Of a stretch of DNA of 64,000 nucleotides, positions 31,281 to 43,900 are shown one piece after another. This DNA is from Nereocystis luetkeana. Taxonomy: Eukaryota; Sar; Phaeophyceae; Laminariales; Laminariaceae. Every line of letters starts with the position of its first letter. Position 1 is the first letter of the stretch. The stretch spans positions 6,617,785-6,681,784 of the forward strand of contig JARUPZ010000026.1 of assembly GCA_031213475.1 (NCBI GenBank), in the 5' to 3' direction. The translations under genes and the position numbers were made by a program. The notes under the pieces were generated by a model, which worked only from the letters and a program-made list of their open reading frames with translations, was not told the DNA's origin and made no database searches.

Positions 31281-31348
31281 CTTTTTCCAACTTCCGACAC
31301 CCCCCGGATTTCAGGCCACCCACATCCCGAAGGGGAGCCTTGTAATAT
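31281..31348 (+). repeat. Dispersed repeat D1, copy 1
   Basis: CTTTTTCCAACTTCCGACAC then ATTTCAGGCCACCCACATCC and GAAGGGGAGCCTTGTAAT. It matches 37801-37868 at about 75-80% by eye; both are preceded by pyrimidine-rich DNA. Confidence 0.6.
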
Positions 31349-33369
31349 ATACGCATTACTGTTTTTTTGCGTTAATCCGTTTACTGTGATGCAGCGCCCA
31401 CTAGCGGCATTGATTGGCGTGCTGGTCCCTACCGTTTGTTTTGTAGGTCGGAAACGCCTCGCAAATTGCACTGCAGCCAGTATAGATTGTACCAGGTATA
31501 TAGAAGGGCAAAATATGTATGCATGAAATAGTATTAATATTATGGTCGGTAAACATTCAGCAGTATCATCGTTCCTTCGTTGTCAAAGGACATCCACCAA
31601 CTAACTAACTCATAGTTCCGGGCGACGGACGCGCTCTCTCTCCTCGTTCTCTCGCGTTCGTACCTCGTACCCGCTTAAAAAGCGAATCTGGTGTATACGA
31701 GTACACAAACACACAAAACATACAAATAAAGAGTATACATAACGCTCGTGGAGCAACTCATATTTAATACTATCAGGTATATATGATACGCGTGGGGACA
31801 TCACATAGGCAAGAACAATACAACAAGGAAGAAAAACAACAAAAAATACTGATAGATCGATTTATCATTATATCTCGCGACGCTTGCTCGAAGACAAACA
31901 AAAAACTACTGTAAATAAACAAATACTGACGGATTGATCTTGACGCGTATCGCCCCTAAGTGGATGTTGTTACTTCCTGAGCAACCTGGGGTACAACATC
32001 GACCAATAATTTCCCAGTTGAGGGCAAGTCTTAAAACGCCCCCCCCCCCCCCCCGCCCCCCCGCCGATGCGTACGACTATGACCATGCATGATGACGTGA
32101 ATACACCCCCCCCCATGCATGCACGACCCCGTAATACATGCACTACAGACATTTCTTTCAGGATGCCGCAATCGCCACAAGCACATCACTCAATGAAGAA
32201 CCCCCCCTGAGCCAATCGATCGACGGCGAACAAAAAAGAGCGACTGCTTACTATGATGATTGCTGTGGTTCCTGACAAAAAAAAAACGCGGCAATTTTTT
32301 GGGGGTTAACATATCTTCGCTCAACTTTTTGCACAGACACAAGAAACCCATGTATTTTAATAATACCTAAATTAGTTATCAGGGAACACCCTGTTTCACA
32401 TAAGAAATCGAGCCTCGGGCCCGTAAACTAAGAGTCTCTCAGGTTGCTTTGTGTACTGCTGTACACCCTCCCCCTCCATCTACCTTCCCCTCCGCGGAAA
32501 AACGCCCGGCTTGCGCCTCAATGTTTTTTTTTGGCGCAAGGGGCGAAACAAAATTAACTGGCAAATGGCAAGAGAGAAGAACAACAAGAAGACCAAGAAC
32601 AGGCAAATAAAAATCGTACGTGAAAAAAAAAAGGAAGCAAAAAAGAGAATGAACGAAACGCGAACCGTGCGAATGAAAAAAGATAAACGAACAAACACAA
32701 CAAACCAATCGACCGACCAAGTAGCGTAGGTGTAGTACAGCATAAACACAGCAGTAGTACGACCGTACAGATAGGCACAGCAGCACAGCACAGCAGTGAT
32801 ACGTTCTGGCAGCGTAGTGCAGTACTACAAGACAGTACGACACAGCACGTGCACTCGTAGTTCCCAACAGTACAACAGTACGGTGCATACGTGCCTGCAC
32901 GATCGCCCAGTTTCGGCCTGCATGTCAGCGCCGGGTATGAACTGACTACCTCCCCCATCGCCAATGTGTTGTTTCTGGTGTCGATTCACCAACCACCCAA
33001 CTATAGATACTACCAACTATAGATACTACAAATAGTACCGGCCTTCGGGAGACAGAGCTAAAAGGAGGCAAATCCCCGATTAGACATCGCAATCTCCGCA
33101 GATCACGTGCAGCTACACCTATCAGACCTTGCTACGAGTGGTCGCGTGTACTACTGCTGCTGCTGCTGCTGCTGCTTCTGCTAGGGGTATCTAATGCCGA
33201 TACGACTCAAACGTGTTTCTACTGATGCTTCTGCTAATGCTGCTACTGTCGCCGCTGCTTTCATTTGTTTTCCTGCTGCAACTGGCATTGCTGGCACGCC
33301 CCACCCCGAGGGGGGTTGGTTCACTAACGACGCTCACGGGGGCGGAGCACGCGAAGAAAATAGGGTGAA
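31349..33369. other. Gene-free stretch
   Basis: Contains a poly-C tract at about 32039-32062, a CTG microsatellite at about 33158-33179, several TA-flanked scars (31490, 31532, 31696) and no recognisable gene. The ORFs at 32439-32964 are low complexity. Confidence 0.45.
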
Positions 33370-33835
33370 ACTAGCCGAACCAGCGAACCAACCAATCAAC
33401 CAGCCAGCCAACCAACCAACCAAACTACCCAACAGACAAACCCACCAAAGATGAAATCGACCAAAACAAATATTTAACCAAATCAACCCATCAACCCAAC
33501 AATCAACCAGTCAAACAACCAACAAACCAATCAAACCAACCGACCGACCGACCGACCCACCAATCAAGCAACCAAACCAACCGACCGAATCACCAACCAA
33601 TCAACCGAAAGCCGACCAAACCAACCACCCAAACAATTTAAAAAAAAACGAAAAAAAAAAAAAAACAAACAATCAACAAACCAAACAATGAACCAAACGA
33701 TAAACCAAACACTCAAATCGAACAATCAACAAATCAAACAACCAACCAAACAATCAACCAACCAAATCTACCAGCCAAATAATCAACCAACCCATTACCC
33801 GACGCGATCAAACAACCAACCGTTGAGAGAGAAAA
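33370..33835. repeat. AACC/AATC low-complexity tract
   Basis: About 460 bases built from AACCAACC, AATCAACC and ACCGACCG words with a 16-A run near 33650. This is a degenerate tetranucleotide array with strong strand asymmetry (almost no G). Confidence 0.85.
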
Positions 33836-34800
33836 AACAAAGAGCACGAGGGCCCCAAGCGCGCCGGCCGGTTAACCCTACTATAGCGGCGGCCCCTCTC
33901 ATGTCGGAAAACAAATCTACTATAATTAATCACCACCATAACCGTCTGTCATAAAAAAAGACACTGTACATAGCACGATAAGGTGGCGATGTGGGCACTC
34001 ACTTGTCCGAAGCCCTCCCCCTCCTTCCCCTCCCCCCCCCCCATACAATAGAGGCAGAAACATACCAGGGTTATAAAAGAAGGAGAAGCAACAAAAACAG
34101 GCCCTACTTCCAGTACAAGTTATATTTTTGCTTTCGCCCTTTTGATGACGTCCCACCTCAAAATGTCGATCCCTTATAATAGCCAACATATATGTAGAAA
34201 GAACAACATCCCAACGGAAAAATCAAACAAGGGAGAGAGAAATTTGGACGAAAATATAACCATCGTTTGATAGCTATTAAGAATTACCCAACGGCCCTTA
34301 CATTTCCATCCAGAGAGATAGTTTTAGGTTGGCCCATTTAGGACCGCACTCCCATTGTGGGGACAAACAACTTGGAATTAGAATCAGATTTAGGTACATG
34401 TACAGTGCAGCACTAAAAAGGTTTCAAAGCTACAAACCCTCATGCCACTGGAAACACAACATATCCTGCACTAATTCCTTATTTGTAGAAACAAGAAAAG
34501 GCCAGCAGCTACATCGCACAGTACCTAAATGGTGCCTTTTGACGAAAATGAACCATACTCGTTCTCGCACAGTCTACGTAGTAACCCTACGTAGTAACCT
34601 GCGGACACACCCGCCAACCTTTTCTTCAAACGAGATTACGGTCAATATTTCTTGTCGAGAGACTGCAGGCGTAGGAGGGCCGGGGCGGCGGGGGGGGGGG
34701 GGTGGCGGTAAACCTTCCTTTCTTACCACTGGTTCCGCCTTCTGGCAAATCCTAGCCAGTACACCGCTGAAAAAATGATCCAGCACTACTTCCAAGTAGA
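33836..34800. other. Gene-free stretch with a partial foldback copy
   Basis: A half copy of the TTAA foldback family lies at about 34336-34395 (TTTAGGACCGCACTCCCATT and GGGGACAAAC). The rest holds no gene that I can recognise. Confidence 0.45.
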
Positions 34801-34838
34801 TTGCTCCCAAAAAACAAGTGCAATTCTGGCTGGGTTAA

Positions 34839-34927
34839 TTCTCTTAGGACCGTAGTCCTGTTTAGGGGACAACATACTTAGAATTTGAGTGGTTTGTCCC
34901 CAAAACGGGACCGCAGTACTAAACGGG
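34839..34927. mobile_element. TTAA foldback MITE (piggyBac-like), copy
   Basis: TTAA stands at 34835-34838 and 34928-34931. Between them, inverted repeats run from TTCTCTTAGGACCGTAGTCC to GGGACCGCAGTACTAAACGGG around the core GGGGACAACATACTTAGAAT. The other copies are cleaner. Confidence 0.7.
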
Positions 34928-35029
34928 TTAATGTGCTGAAATAAATAAAAATCGCGGCAGGCAGTCGCCGAAGAGAGAGGTTGGCTGAAGGGGGAGTGAT
35001 GGGGGAGGGAGGAGGCGGGGGGAGGGTGT

Positions 35030-35225
35030 AACTCGCTATCATGCATGGCCGTAGTCGCATGACCGTAAACCCTCGCATCCCTACAATACCGGGACGGAGC
35101 ACGTCGCGTTTTCACCGACCAGACATGCATTGCTTGCATCAAGCGCGAAGCACCGTGAGGTTTTCGGCGAGTCGCATGGAGGGTGAGCTGCATCCTACTA
35201 AGAACCGCTTGTGAAGCGGACTTGC
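35030..35225 (+). repeat. Dispersed repeat D2 (GGCCGTAGTCGTATGAC), copy 1
   Basis: GCATGGCCGTAGTCGCATGA, then ACCCTCGCATCCCTACAATA, CCGGGACGGAGCAC and GTGAGGTTTTCGGCG. It aligns for ~190 bases with 55620-55870. Shorter pieces occur at about 36205-36232, 36354-36380 (inverted), 40538-40562 (inverted) and 47925-47990. Several are preceded by a long G-run ending in TGTACTC. Confidence 0.7.
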
Positions 35226-37477
35226 ACATGGACGACAACTTCAATAAGCTAACTTAATTTCCGGTGTGGCCACTTCCAGAGACAGCAACGGGGTTACTAT
35301 GTGACTGCCTCGTGGGTACCTTACCATAAACACAACGTGATGCGATAATTTCCCTTGTGCGGAGTAAAGGTTGTTCACCTCGCACAAATCATCTATAACT
35401 CGATTGCCAGCTGTGACTGACCGCCAGGGAAAAAAAATGGTACCCTGGTTACGGGGGGGGGGGGAGCTGCGGCGAACGCCTGCAAGGGGGTTTCCCACCA
35501 CATCAAACAGTCACCGCACGTGCCTTACGTAGCGCGACAGTAAGCAGGCGGGGCAGGGCCATCCATGACGCTTGAACTCCTTAGGACTGCACCCACTCCC
35601 ATTTCGGAGACAAACGACTTGGAAATAGAGTCGAGTAAGTGTTTTGCAGTACTGAAAGAATTAGCTGTTTGAAGGCTCAGTGCGACGGAACCTAAATATA
35701 AAGAATAAAAAAATAGTATAAAAAAAAAAAAACGACCTAAGCTCTGTCATAGCGAAAGTGGAAAACCGAAATCGGAAAAGAAATAAAAACGACCAAAGCT
35801 CCTTCATAGCGAAAGACTGCTGTGGACTTGAAGAAAATACTATACATGTATAAATATACCTGGTACGTACGTAAGGTATTCCCCAAGACCAATACCTGGT
35901 ACAGTCTATCTAACCTACTGCTGTAGCAGTATCTACCCCCTAATACACCCCCCGCTCAAGACCCCCATTTCTTTTGATTTTTGTTTGTCAAATACAGCAG
36001 CAAAAAATACCAGGTGTATCACCACTATTAATAATAGTACTAGTGTCCCTCGGCCGAAGGAGGGAGCGGCTCGTACTGGACAAAAAAAACGTCAATCCAT
36101 CGAATGACAACCAACAGCTTCATCACTGTCCGAGGAACATTTGGGCACGCGGGGGGGGGGTGGGGGGGGGGGGGGGGGTGTACTCGACTGGAGAGATGCA
36201 CTCGATCTCATGCATGGCCGTAGTCGTATGAGGGGGGGCAGTCAAATGACAGCAAACAACATCATCGCTGTCCGTCATCCCTTTCCCCCCCCGAGTGGTC
36301 ATACGCCTATGGCCATGCACGACACGAGAACTCCCCCCCACACACCCCGCGTGTCATACGACTACGGCCAGGCATGGCATTAGTACTTTCCCCCTAATGG
36401 CAGCGCACAGCTCACTGCTGCCGATACGTGGAGGCATGTTTGAGGGGGAGGGCACACACCCCCCCCCTCCCGCTAGGGGGCGGGCTGTTAAATACCAGCG
36501 CACAGCATCAACCGCTGCCCATACGTGGAGGCATGTCGGATGGGGGGGAGCCCGCACTCCCCCCTCCACGGGAGGCATGTTCAGGGGGGAACTCCCCCCC
36601 CTCCCCGACCTCTGCCACCGAACGATCCCGTCATCAAATAGCGATGCCTTTGTGGGAGGTGCTATATTCCGTTCCCCAGCGAAAGCCTAGGGTCATGCTA
36701 GCCAGGCCGGTTAAGCCGCACAACACTGCTGCTGTTACGGGGTGCCAGCGCTGCGCGGCACCTCCCGCTACGTCCACGAGAAGTGCTGACAGGTATGGCT
36801 CCGCTTTGGGGGTACACACCTATAGAGGGAGGGAGGGAGGGAGGGAGGGAGAGAGGGAGGCAAGTGGTACAATCGATGAGGTTTCTGGAACAACGCGGGG
36901 CAGGCATTAAGTAAAGGTGTTACGGTAGTATCATCAGAGTGTAATGCCAACGGTTACTCTTCGTCTTAGCTCAACGGATGTACGGTTCAGCAGTAGCAGT
37001 AATAGTTTAGTACAGGGGGAGTTCATGAATTATTAGTAGTAGTGCGTACGAAGCAGTATCGTAGTGCATGTCATAGCGGTGACGTCCTCAGAATCGATTA
37101 CGTAGATGTTCTCAAAATCCAGTGGATGAGAATATTGTACGACAGACTTCTGCACCGACTGGGATACACACGTACAAATATTACAGAATACATGCATTAC
37201 ATAATACTATGTACCTGGTAGTAAATTTACTTTTTTTTTCCAGAATACTTTTACATTTCTACTCCGGCCGCGGGTCATTCCTCCCGCTCTCGGCTGCGGG
37301 GCAGGCAGGGGGCTCGCGTGTACACCACGGTGCAAATGTCGGCCCCGGCCGGGCTCCGTGATGTGCTCTGGGCGTTTGAAGTCACGAAACCTGGCGAGTA
37401 ATCGCGGGGAGACGTTCCACCCACCCACAGCCAAGTAGGGCAGTGGAAACTCCACTAGTAAGACTTTGCTCTGCAGC

Positions 37478-37509
<32 letters not shown>

Positions 37510-39790
37510 GTGTCATGTCTGGTAACACTATTGCCCCTGAAGCTCTATACTTTGTGGCAGCCACGGAACAGCAGCAGTCGTACATCAAAGCTCTTCTCTT
37601 GGTGACAGCCGCGGACGGTGTGCGCGTGTGTGCCGTGTGAAGACATACGCCTTCGTACGTGTGTGCAGTGTTCACCAGGAGACAATGTACCTCATGCTCA
37701 CATTTCCGCCTCCCGATTTAAAATCAAGCGCACCAGGTATACTGCTTGCACGACAGCAGCCAGAGTCAATGGGGACGCCTGACTATGATGATGCCCCCCC
37801 CCCTTTTCAACTCGCGACACCCTCGGCATTTCAAGTCCGCCACATCCAGAAGGGGAACCTTGTATTATGTATAGATATATACCTCGTATATAATGGAAAG
37901 ACCAACGAGAAGGCAGGGATTGGCAAGATGTTTTTATCGTGCCGGACTCAGCATCGAAAAAGTGAACCTCGAATTCGCGAGGTGTTTTTTCCTCCCTTCG
38001 AGCGCTCTCTTCACGCATCGGCTTCGACGCCCCCCGCCCCCCGCCCTTCGTTTTCGGCTGCTTACCTCACCGTGAACGCGAACGTGGGCCGAGAGAGACA
38101 AGCGAAAAGCAGGCACGATCCTGGATTTGGGCGGCAGTCTCGAGCTTTTCTCTGGATCTTGCTCTATTGGAGGTACTGTAGTGCAAATGAGCGTTGTACG
38201 TATTAAAGATGAACGTCGACTAAATCATCGATGTTGCCGCTCGCTGTCGATATCGACCTATCGACCTATCCACCCACCGACACACACCCACACACACCCA
38301 CCCACCCACCCACCAATGCAACCTAGTTTTCCCCCGCTCTCCCACCCACCGTGCATGCACGCAAAATACTATCATGAATGCGCGCGCGTAACGTCTTGCG
38401 CCCCTACGCAACCATTTAATTTACACCACAAGATATAACTGCCGTTTGTACCATGAAAAACAAAAACAAAAACGCACCGGAAACCAGAAAAACAAAATCC
38501 CCACCGAGAAAAAAAAAATGAAGGAAGCTTGTTATTGTATCCCAGCGTAAACTCCAGGCCCTTCCCCCGGTGTACAAAAGGGTTGCAATTTTCGAGCCCA
38601 AAGTGAATCGCACTGACGGAGGAGCCACCGGAATATTTTTAGGCCCGACGTATATTTAGAAAAAATTATTCAGTGTTCCCGAATTCGAAAAATATATTGT
38701 CAATACTCTACATTCTCAGCCGTACAGTAAGAAAACCCAAATTTGAAAATAAGGGTGAAATCCTACTCAACTACTACTGTTTTTGTACCAGACGGCGTCC
38801 CCAAATCGAAAATAAATTAGAACAAAAGGAAGTGTGTTTTTGGTGAACTGCTGTGTGACGCTCGCGATAGACACGTAGGGGATTGTAAATCGGGGCTTGT
38901 TGCGATATATATGTATTAATATTAATAGTAGTATTGGACTATAGAATCGTGATGGGATAACCGTAGTATCAAAACCCTGTAACACCCCAAGAATATTCCC
39001 GGGGCTCTAAAGTTTCCCTTGCAGTACGTTGGTTAGGGTAGCCGATAGGAGAAGAGTAAACAAGCGACCGAGGAAGCTCCTCGGACACGTGTCTTCGCCC
39101 CGTCTAGCGGGTTAATAGAAGGAGAGCAGAGTGGGCTCTTGATGCCTTGAATCAAGCATCTGTCGAATCACCCTCAACAGCTCCCCTTCTATCTCTCATC
39201 ATAAAAACGACCATAATAAACATAATAAGAAGTCTCCTAAATGAGAGAAGCTGCTTTCCATTCCCTTACCTCGATACTCGGGTTCTACTACATTGGCTCG
39301 TCGTTTTCCTCGAAACGTAGCGGGGATACAGCAGGACATCAGTCATAACAATAATACGTCTCGCGCTGGCGCAACATTTAGGTCGAAATAGCGGTTTTGC
39401 GCAACAGGCGCCGGATCTTGTGTTGCGAGCAGAGCGAAGCTGGTTTTTATGACTCGCGCAAGACTTTTCGCCTCAGGCCAAAGACATGTTGGACCAGTCT
39501 CCTTTTCGCCGGAGGAGAGAAAAAAAAAAAATGTATATATACAGGCACGTTTTTACGTTCGCCACATGTAGGGGAAAATACACGTGTTCAGGGCGTCTAG
39601 ACGCACTTTGACATGTGGTCGGGCATTCATCCACACGTACATGTGCACATGGCATTTTATTTTCGTCTCCGGTGACTCCTACGCCGGAGGCGGCCTGCGG
39701 TACGCTCAACACGCCTTCTGGCTACCGTTCCGTTTCGCGCAACACGCTCGTGGGGCCTTAAACGAATGCCTCCCTGGTACAGACCTTCAG
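35226..39790. other. Gene-poor stretch with short repeats
   Basis: Contains a partial TTAA foldback (about 35578-35640), scars at 35857, 35893, 36026, 37212, 38914 and 38920, G-runs at 36150-36180 and a ~97-bp tandem duplication near 36400-36545 (both with CATACGTGGAGGCATGT). It also holds an (AGGG)n tract at 36826-36862, a CTG run at 37480-37510, the second D1 copy (37801-37868) and a CCCA tract at 38278-38313. I recognise no gene. Confidence 0.45.
37801..37868 (+). repeat. Dispersed repeat D1, copy 2
   Basis: CCCTTTTCAACTCGCGACAC then GCATTTCAAGTCCGCCACAT and CCAGAAGGGGAACCTTGTAT. Homologous to 31281-31348. Confidence 0.6.
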
Positions 39791-39798
39791 AAAAACAT

Positions 39799-39902
39799 TT
39801 AAGGGGGACCATAGTAAATAGGACCAAACATTGTTAGCACAAATAGCGAAATATATAAGTGTTTGTGTTACCGTAGGCCCCATTTACTAGGGTCCCCCGT
39901 AG
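39799..39902. mobile_element. TTACGGGGG MITE, copy b
   Basis: Ends TTAAGGGGGACCATAGTAAA and TTACTAGGGTCCCCCGTAG, with AT-rich core GCGAAATATATAAG. Confidence 0.82.
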
Positions 39903-40665
39903 ATGGGTGCCACACATACACCCCTTTGCCCTAGAACGGGTGCCTCTTATACACAGCTTCGGACTAGTCCGCCGGGTCCCTCTTATCACTCGCTGGTCTA
40001 TATGTACCCTCTGAGCCTCGACTCCCAAAGCCACACACAGGCCCAATCCCTCACGACATGAGTGCATAGTAGGTACCCCCCCCCCCCTACCCCGGCCCGA
40101 TCGCTATCCTAGGAGATGGAGATGGATGGTGGCCACAAAAGGCAAAACAGGTATATATGTACGAAGAGGGGACGAGGAAGGCAAAACGTTTTTATTTTTG
40201 TTTGGGTAATACCAGGAACATGGAGAAAACGAAATGAGTGCCCAAATGTTGGACGTGTCTCTGTTAGGAATAGGAACGGCTCTCCGTCTCGAAAGGGGTG
40301 TATGCGTGGGCAATGATCAAATAAATGGCTAAGGCAACCAACAAATCGGGACGCCCCCCCGCCCCCCCTAGCCCGCGTCAAGAGAAGTTCTTAGCACGAA
40401 GGGTGCAGCTCGCCCTCTGTGCGACTCGCGCAACACCACTTCACGTTCCGCTTCGAGTTTGGTGCAAGCAAAGTCTGCCTGGTCTGTGAAAACCCGACGT
40501 GCTCCGTCCCCCGGGCGTTGTAGGGATGCAAGGGTATATGGTCATACGACTACGGCCATGAGTACCCCCTCCCCCCCCCCACCCCGAATGCCTCCTTCTA
40601 GCCTATCCCGCAGTCGGTAGGGCTGTGAGTAAGCCATGCCTTCCTAATGCCTTTGAGGCAAGCCA

Positions 40666-40882
40666 ACACCTTTTAGGACTGCAGCCCCGTTTCGGGGACA
40701 AACCAGTCGAAATCTACTGTTACGGAGGACCATAGTGAATACCGGTAGAACCAAATATTGTTGGTAAAAAAGGTAAATATATATCTGGTACATATTTTTG
40801 TGTGTACCGTAGGTCCTATTTACTATGGTCCCCCATAATAAGAGTAGTTCCCGAGAACGGGACTGCAGTACTAAGTGGATCA
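40666..40882. mobile_element. TTAA foldback MITE split by a TA-target MITE
   Basis: The left arm (CTTTTAGGACTGCAGCCCCG, GGGGACAAACCAGTCGAAAT) and right arm (AGTAGTTCCCGAGAACGGGA, CTGCAGTACTAAG) are separated by a complete TTACGGGGG-family copy at 40720-40838. The TA-target family was therefore mobile after this foldback copy inserted. Confidence 0.78.
40720..40838. mobile_element. TTACGGGGG MITE, copy c, nested, with two micro-insertions
   Basis: TTACGGAGGACCATAGTGAA to ATGGTCCCCCATAA. Compared with copies b and i it carries CCGGTA inserted after a TA at 40740-40741, and TCTGGTA after TATA near 40768-40777. Confidence 0.8.
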
Positions 40883-40891
40883 ATAGTTTAA

Positions 40892-40981
40892 CCCTTTTAG
40901 CACCGCACTCCCATATGTGGGGACAAAGTACTCTAACTGTAAGTAGTTTGTCCCCAAAACGGGAATGGGGTCCTAAAAGGG
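40892..40981. mobile_element. TTAA foldback MITE (piggyBac-like), best copy
   Basis: Perfect TTAA on both sides (40888-40891 and 40982-40985). The element runs from CCCTTTTAGCACCGCACTCC to GGGGTCCTAAAAGGG, with inner arms GGGGACAAAGTACT and AGTAGTTTGTCCCC. TTAA target duplication with CCC-starting terminal repeats is the piggyBac signature (family knowledge). With ~90 bp and no gene it must be non-autonomous. Confidence 0.83.
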
Positions 40982-41179
40982 TTAATTGGTGGGAGTCAAA
41001 GCAAGTGATCCAACTGGCAACTGATTTGAGTGTTTATTAATACCTGGTAGTATTTATTTAAATTATTCCATTTGCCACCTGACAATGTTCAAACGTTCGT
41101 TCCAAATCATGTACCATTCCACATTATATTGTTCCATCTGCCATCAGGCCATGTGCAACGGATGCTCCAACCATACCAT

Positions 41180-41400
41180 CGACATGCAAAAAGGGTAGCT
41201 ACTGCTTCTATTAATAGAATCCAGCGACTTGAATCATGCAAGGTAATGTCAATCAGACCTGAATACTTGACAAGATTGTACCAATAATGCTAAAAGGGGG
41301 ACTACTATTGATACTACCCTATAGTAGAATCCAATCACTTCAAACATTGAAGATAGTGCTATCTACCAGGTATTTATCAATCAGGAAACACATACATCGG
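41180..41400 (+). repeat. Dispersed repeat D3, tandem pair
   Basis: AAGGGTAGCTACTGCTTCTA, ATAGAATCCAGCGACTTGAA and GTCAATCAGACCTGAATACT resemble the reverse complement of 58005-58100 (AAGGGTAACTGCTGTAGATT, CAATGACTCAGAAACATGG, ATCGATCAGACCTGAACATT) and of about 60125-60175. A second, more diverged copy lies at 41320-41400. Origin unknown. Confidence 0.5.
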
Positions 41401-41463
41401 TGTCAATCAAAATTTTATCACACAACAAAAAAAACACTCGCACACACCGAGCGAGCCCTATTA

Positions 41464-41568
41464 TTACGGGGGACCATATTAAATAGGACCTATGGTACAC
41501 TAAAAAAACAATATATTTCGCTATTTTTACTCACGATATTTGGCCCTATTTACTATAATCTCCCGTAT
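41464..41568. mobile_element. TTACGGGGG MITE, copy d
   Basis: TTACGGGGGACCATATTAAA to TTTACTATAATCTCCCGTA, flanked by TA on the left (41462-41463) and TA-rich DNA on the right. Confidence 0.82.
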
Positions 41569-41671
41569 TATTAACACCATGGTATAACTATTCGTGCGGC
41601 GCGAATAGTTTGGTCGATACACATGTTACTCGTCGACTCTTGGCTCGTGCTCGCTACTGCTCTGCTTATTG

Positions 41672-42090
41672 CAAAACAACGTAGTATCTCTGTGGCGCAG
41701 TTTTTTCACCACAGAACTTGTACGATCTCTTCTAGGATTGAAGAATCGGAACGGACACGGGTTGTGCTGGGTGTCGACGGGTAGAAAGAACGGCCGAATG
41801 TGAAAACACACAGACAACGCGATGCGTGAGAATGGCCCAATGTGTAGGCCTGGTGCGTAGCATTGCTTTTTTAAATTTTGCCTCCCGCGCGATCCCCGCA
41901 GCACCAAAAAATGTCAGCTTTCCTTGAGTTTTCTACAGGTTTATTCGGTCGATATACCTGGCATACGAAGTATATGTATACAGGACAAAGTAGTCTCTCT
42001 GGGGCGTAGTTCTGTGACTACAGAGCTTGTATCTCTCTTGGGACTGAAGAGTCGTGACGAACACCGGTTGCGCTGGGGGTCTTAGCTAGG
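41672..42090 (-). repeat. Dispersed repeat D4, two copies
   Basis: About 41672-41800 and 41983-42090 both carry AACGTAGTATCTCTGTGGCG-like sequence, ACTACAGAGCTTGTATCTCT, TAGGATTGAAGAATCGG and GTCGACGGGTAGAAAGAACG (the second copy more diverged). Further copies are at 45706-45890 (+) and 49860-50045 (-). It encodes short frames but nothing conserved enough to call a gene. Confidence 0.65.
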
Positions 42091-42116
42091 GTTAGGCTTA
42101 CAGCAGTAGTTTTTAT

Positions 42117-42331
42117 CAGGGCTGTTCACGGGTCACGACCCGACCTGCGGATTACCCATTATTGGTCGGGTCGGGTCGGGTCGGGTCGGAACGGGTCGGG
42201 TCGGGTCGGAACGGGTCGGGTTGGGTCGGATCGGGTCAGGTGGTATTCGATATCTCACGGGACGGGTCGGTTTAGGTGAGGCTCCATCCGACCCGACCCG
42301 CGAGTTTTTACCCGACCCGCGAACAGCCCTG
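42117..42331. mobile_element. hAT-like MITE with 8-bp TSD and internal GGGTC array
   Basis: Ends CAGGGCTGTTCACGGGT and CCGCGAACAGCCCTG are inverted repeats. The flanks are the perfect 8-bp duplication GTTTTTAT (42109-42116 and 42332-42339). An 8-bp TSD with CAGGG ends is typical of the hAT superfamily. The interior is mostly (GGGTC)n with GGAAC variants, then an inverted CCCGACC stretch. No gene, 215 bp, so non-autonomous. Confidence 0.9.
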
Positions 42332-42681
42332 GTTTTTATTCGTCTCGTACACAAAGTGACCCTCAACCGTTTTCTCGAATAAGCGGTGCGCTCCCCTAGC
42401 CAGCACATTATGCATTGTCGGATGCCGAACACAAAACCTTTTGTGGAGACCTGGTAGTATTTTTGTTGTCTCCCCGTGATCAGAAAATAACTAAAACTCC
42501 CTTATCCTACCGTGTCGTCTGCCCGAATTCAGAAAACAAATGAAGCTCCCTCACCCTGCCCCACCAATCACGAACGAGTCGACTCCACGCGTCTGGTCTT
42601 TTTTTCTTATTGGTAAATTTACCAGATATTTTTAAGAACTCTCGCACGCGTTCTGTAGACTCGGGTGTCGACCATCGATAC

Positions 42682-43033
42682 ATTTTATTTTATTTTTGCT
42701 CATCCCATTTATTATCTTCGCACATATTCTTCTCTCTCTCCTGCCAACTCGTAACTCAGATCCGGGGTCACATACTCGTAGCAGGCTCATCTACCCCCTT
42801 CCCGCTACGGTACGTGCCTTCATTCTCGTCGCGAGAAGATTTCAGCCTTTTCTTCCCTCGTCGACTCGCATCGAATGGTGCCTACCCACGCTGCAAGGCG
42901 CTCTCAACAATTGAATCCTTTTTTATTTTTATGTTTGCAAATAAAGTCAAATGTCCGGCCCACCTGGGGCTCGAACCCAGGACTCAAACACAACTAGAAT
43001 TCGAGGTTAACCACTTGAATCACCAGGGCGACC
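42682..43033 (-). mobile_element. tRNA-derived SINE, copy 2
   Basis: Same family as 28406-28751: head at 43033 with the B box GGTTCGAGCCC (minus strand), and the A-rich tail appears as T-rich DNA at 42682-42697. Relative to both other copies it carries CTCGTA inserted after a TA (42773-42780). Confidence 0.87.
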
Positions 43034-43900
43034 GATTCAGGTTAAAATAATACTGCACATACGTTTGATCGACTCAAAAAATGAACGCATATAAACATTT
43101 TTATTTCTTCACTGCTTGATGCCATATACCCTGGAAAACGATCGAACAACACCCTCACGAAGCAAAATGGGAGCTACAAAAAAAAAAGTCGGAGCGATCG
43201 ATGAGTTTATGTCCAAGAGAAAACCGTAGACAAAATGTACAGGTAGCACAAGACACCAACAATCAATACACGACCCCGGAGGGCACTCCTGCCTACCAGT
43301 GCATAACAGCATCATATATAATTTGAGACGAAATCGAATAGAGAAAGTATGTCTCTTGTTGTGTGAGTGATACGAGTTGAATTCGATTATCGGCGATCAC
43401 CACTTGCTCCAGGTACATGTACAAAAAAATGGGAAGGGCTTCCTCCGCTATGACCTCTATGCGCGCGGCGAGGGTTTCGCCCCTAAAAATCAATGTCGAG
43501 GCCGAGTCGAACCCACAGAAGTATATATGTTGTTAGGTAGAAGGTCAGAAGGAGTAACCTACCTATTAGTAGCCAGATCGGTCAGCAGGCTATCGGTACC
43601 TCAGTAGCCTGTCAGTAGGATATCAGCAGTAGAACTAATATCAATAGTAGACGATTAGTGTATATTTCGTCGTGTAGTTAAAATGGATGACCTATTCATA
43701 GCCAAAACAAAAGGGGAAGCACAGCAGTAACGCAGCAGTGTATACCGCATCGCACGGGTGATAATACAGCACACCCCCTGGGGGGCAATTTTGGGGACGA
43801 GTTTCTCCGAAACTAGCGGGGGGGGGGGGGCACACAACGAAAACGGCGATATTTCCATCGACACATACATCGCTCGGCGTTTGTTTCCATCGTTCCCGTA
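43034..43900. other. Gene-free stretch
   Basis: Small open frames on both strands lack recognisable content. A G-run of 14 lies near 43817-43830. No repeat of note. Confidence 0.4.

Noticed and set aside
41725..41735. CGA insertion in D4 (TACGATC versus TATC) as another TA scar
   Set aside because: The insertion is not flanked by TA on both sides, so it does not fit the rule.
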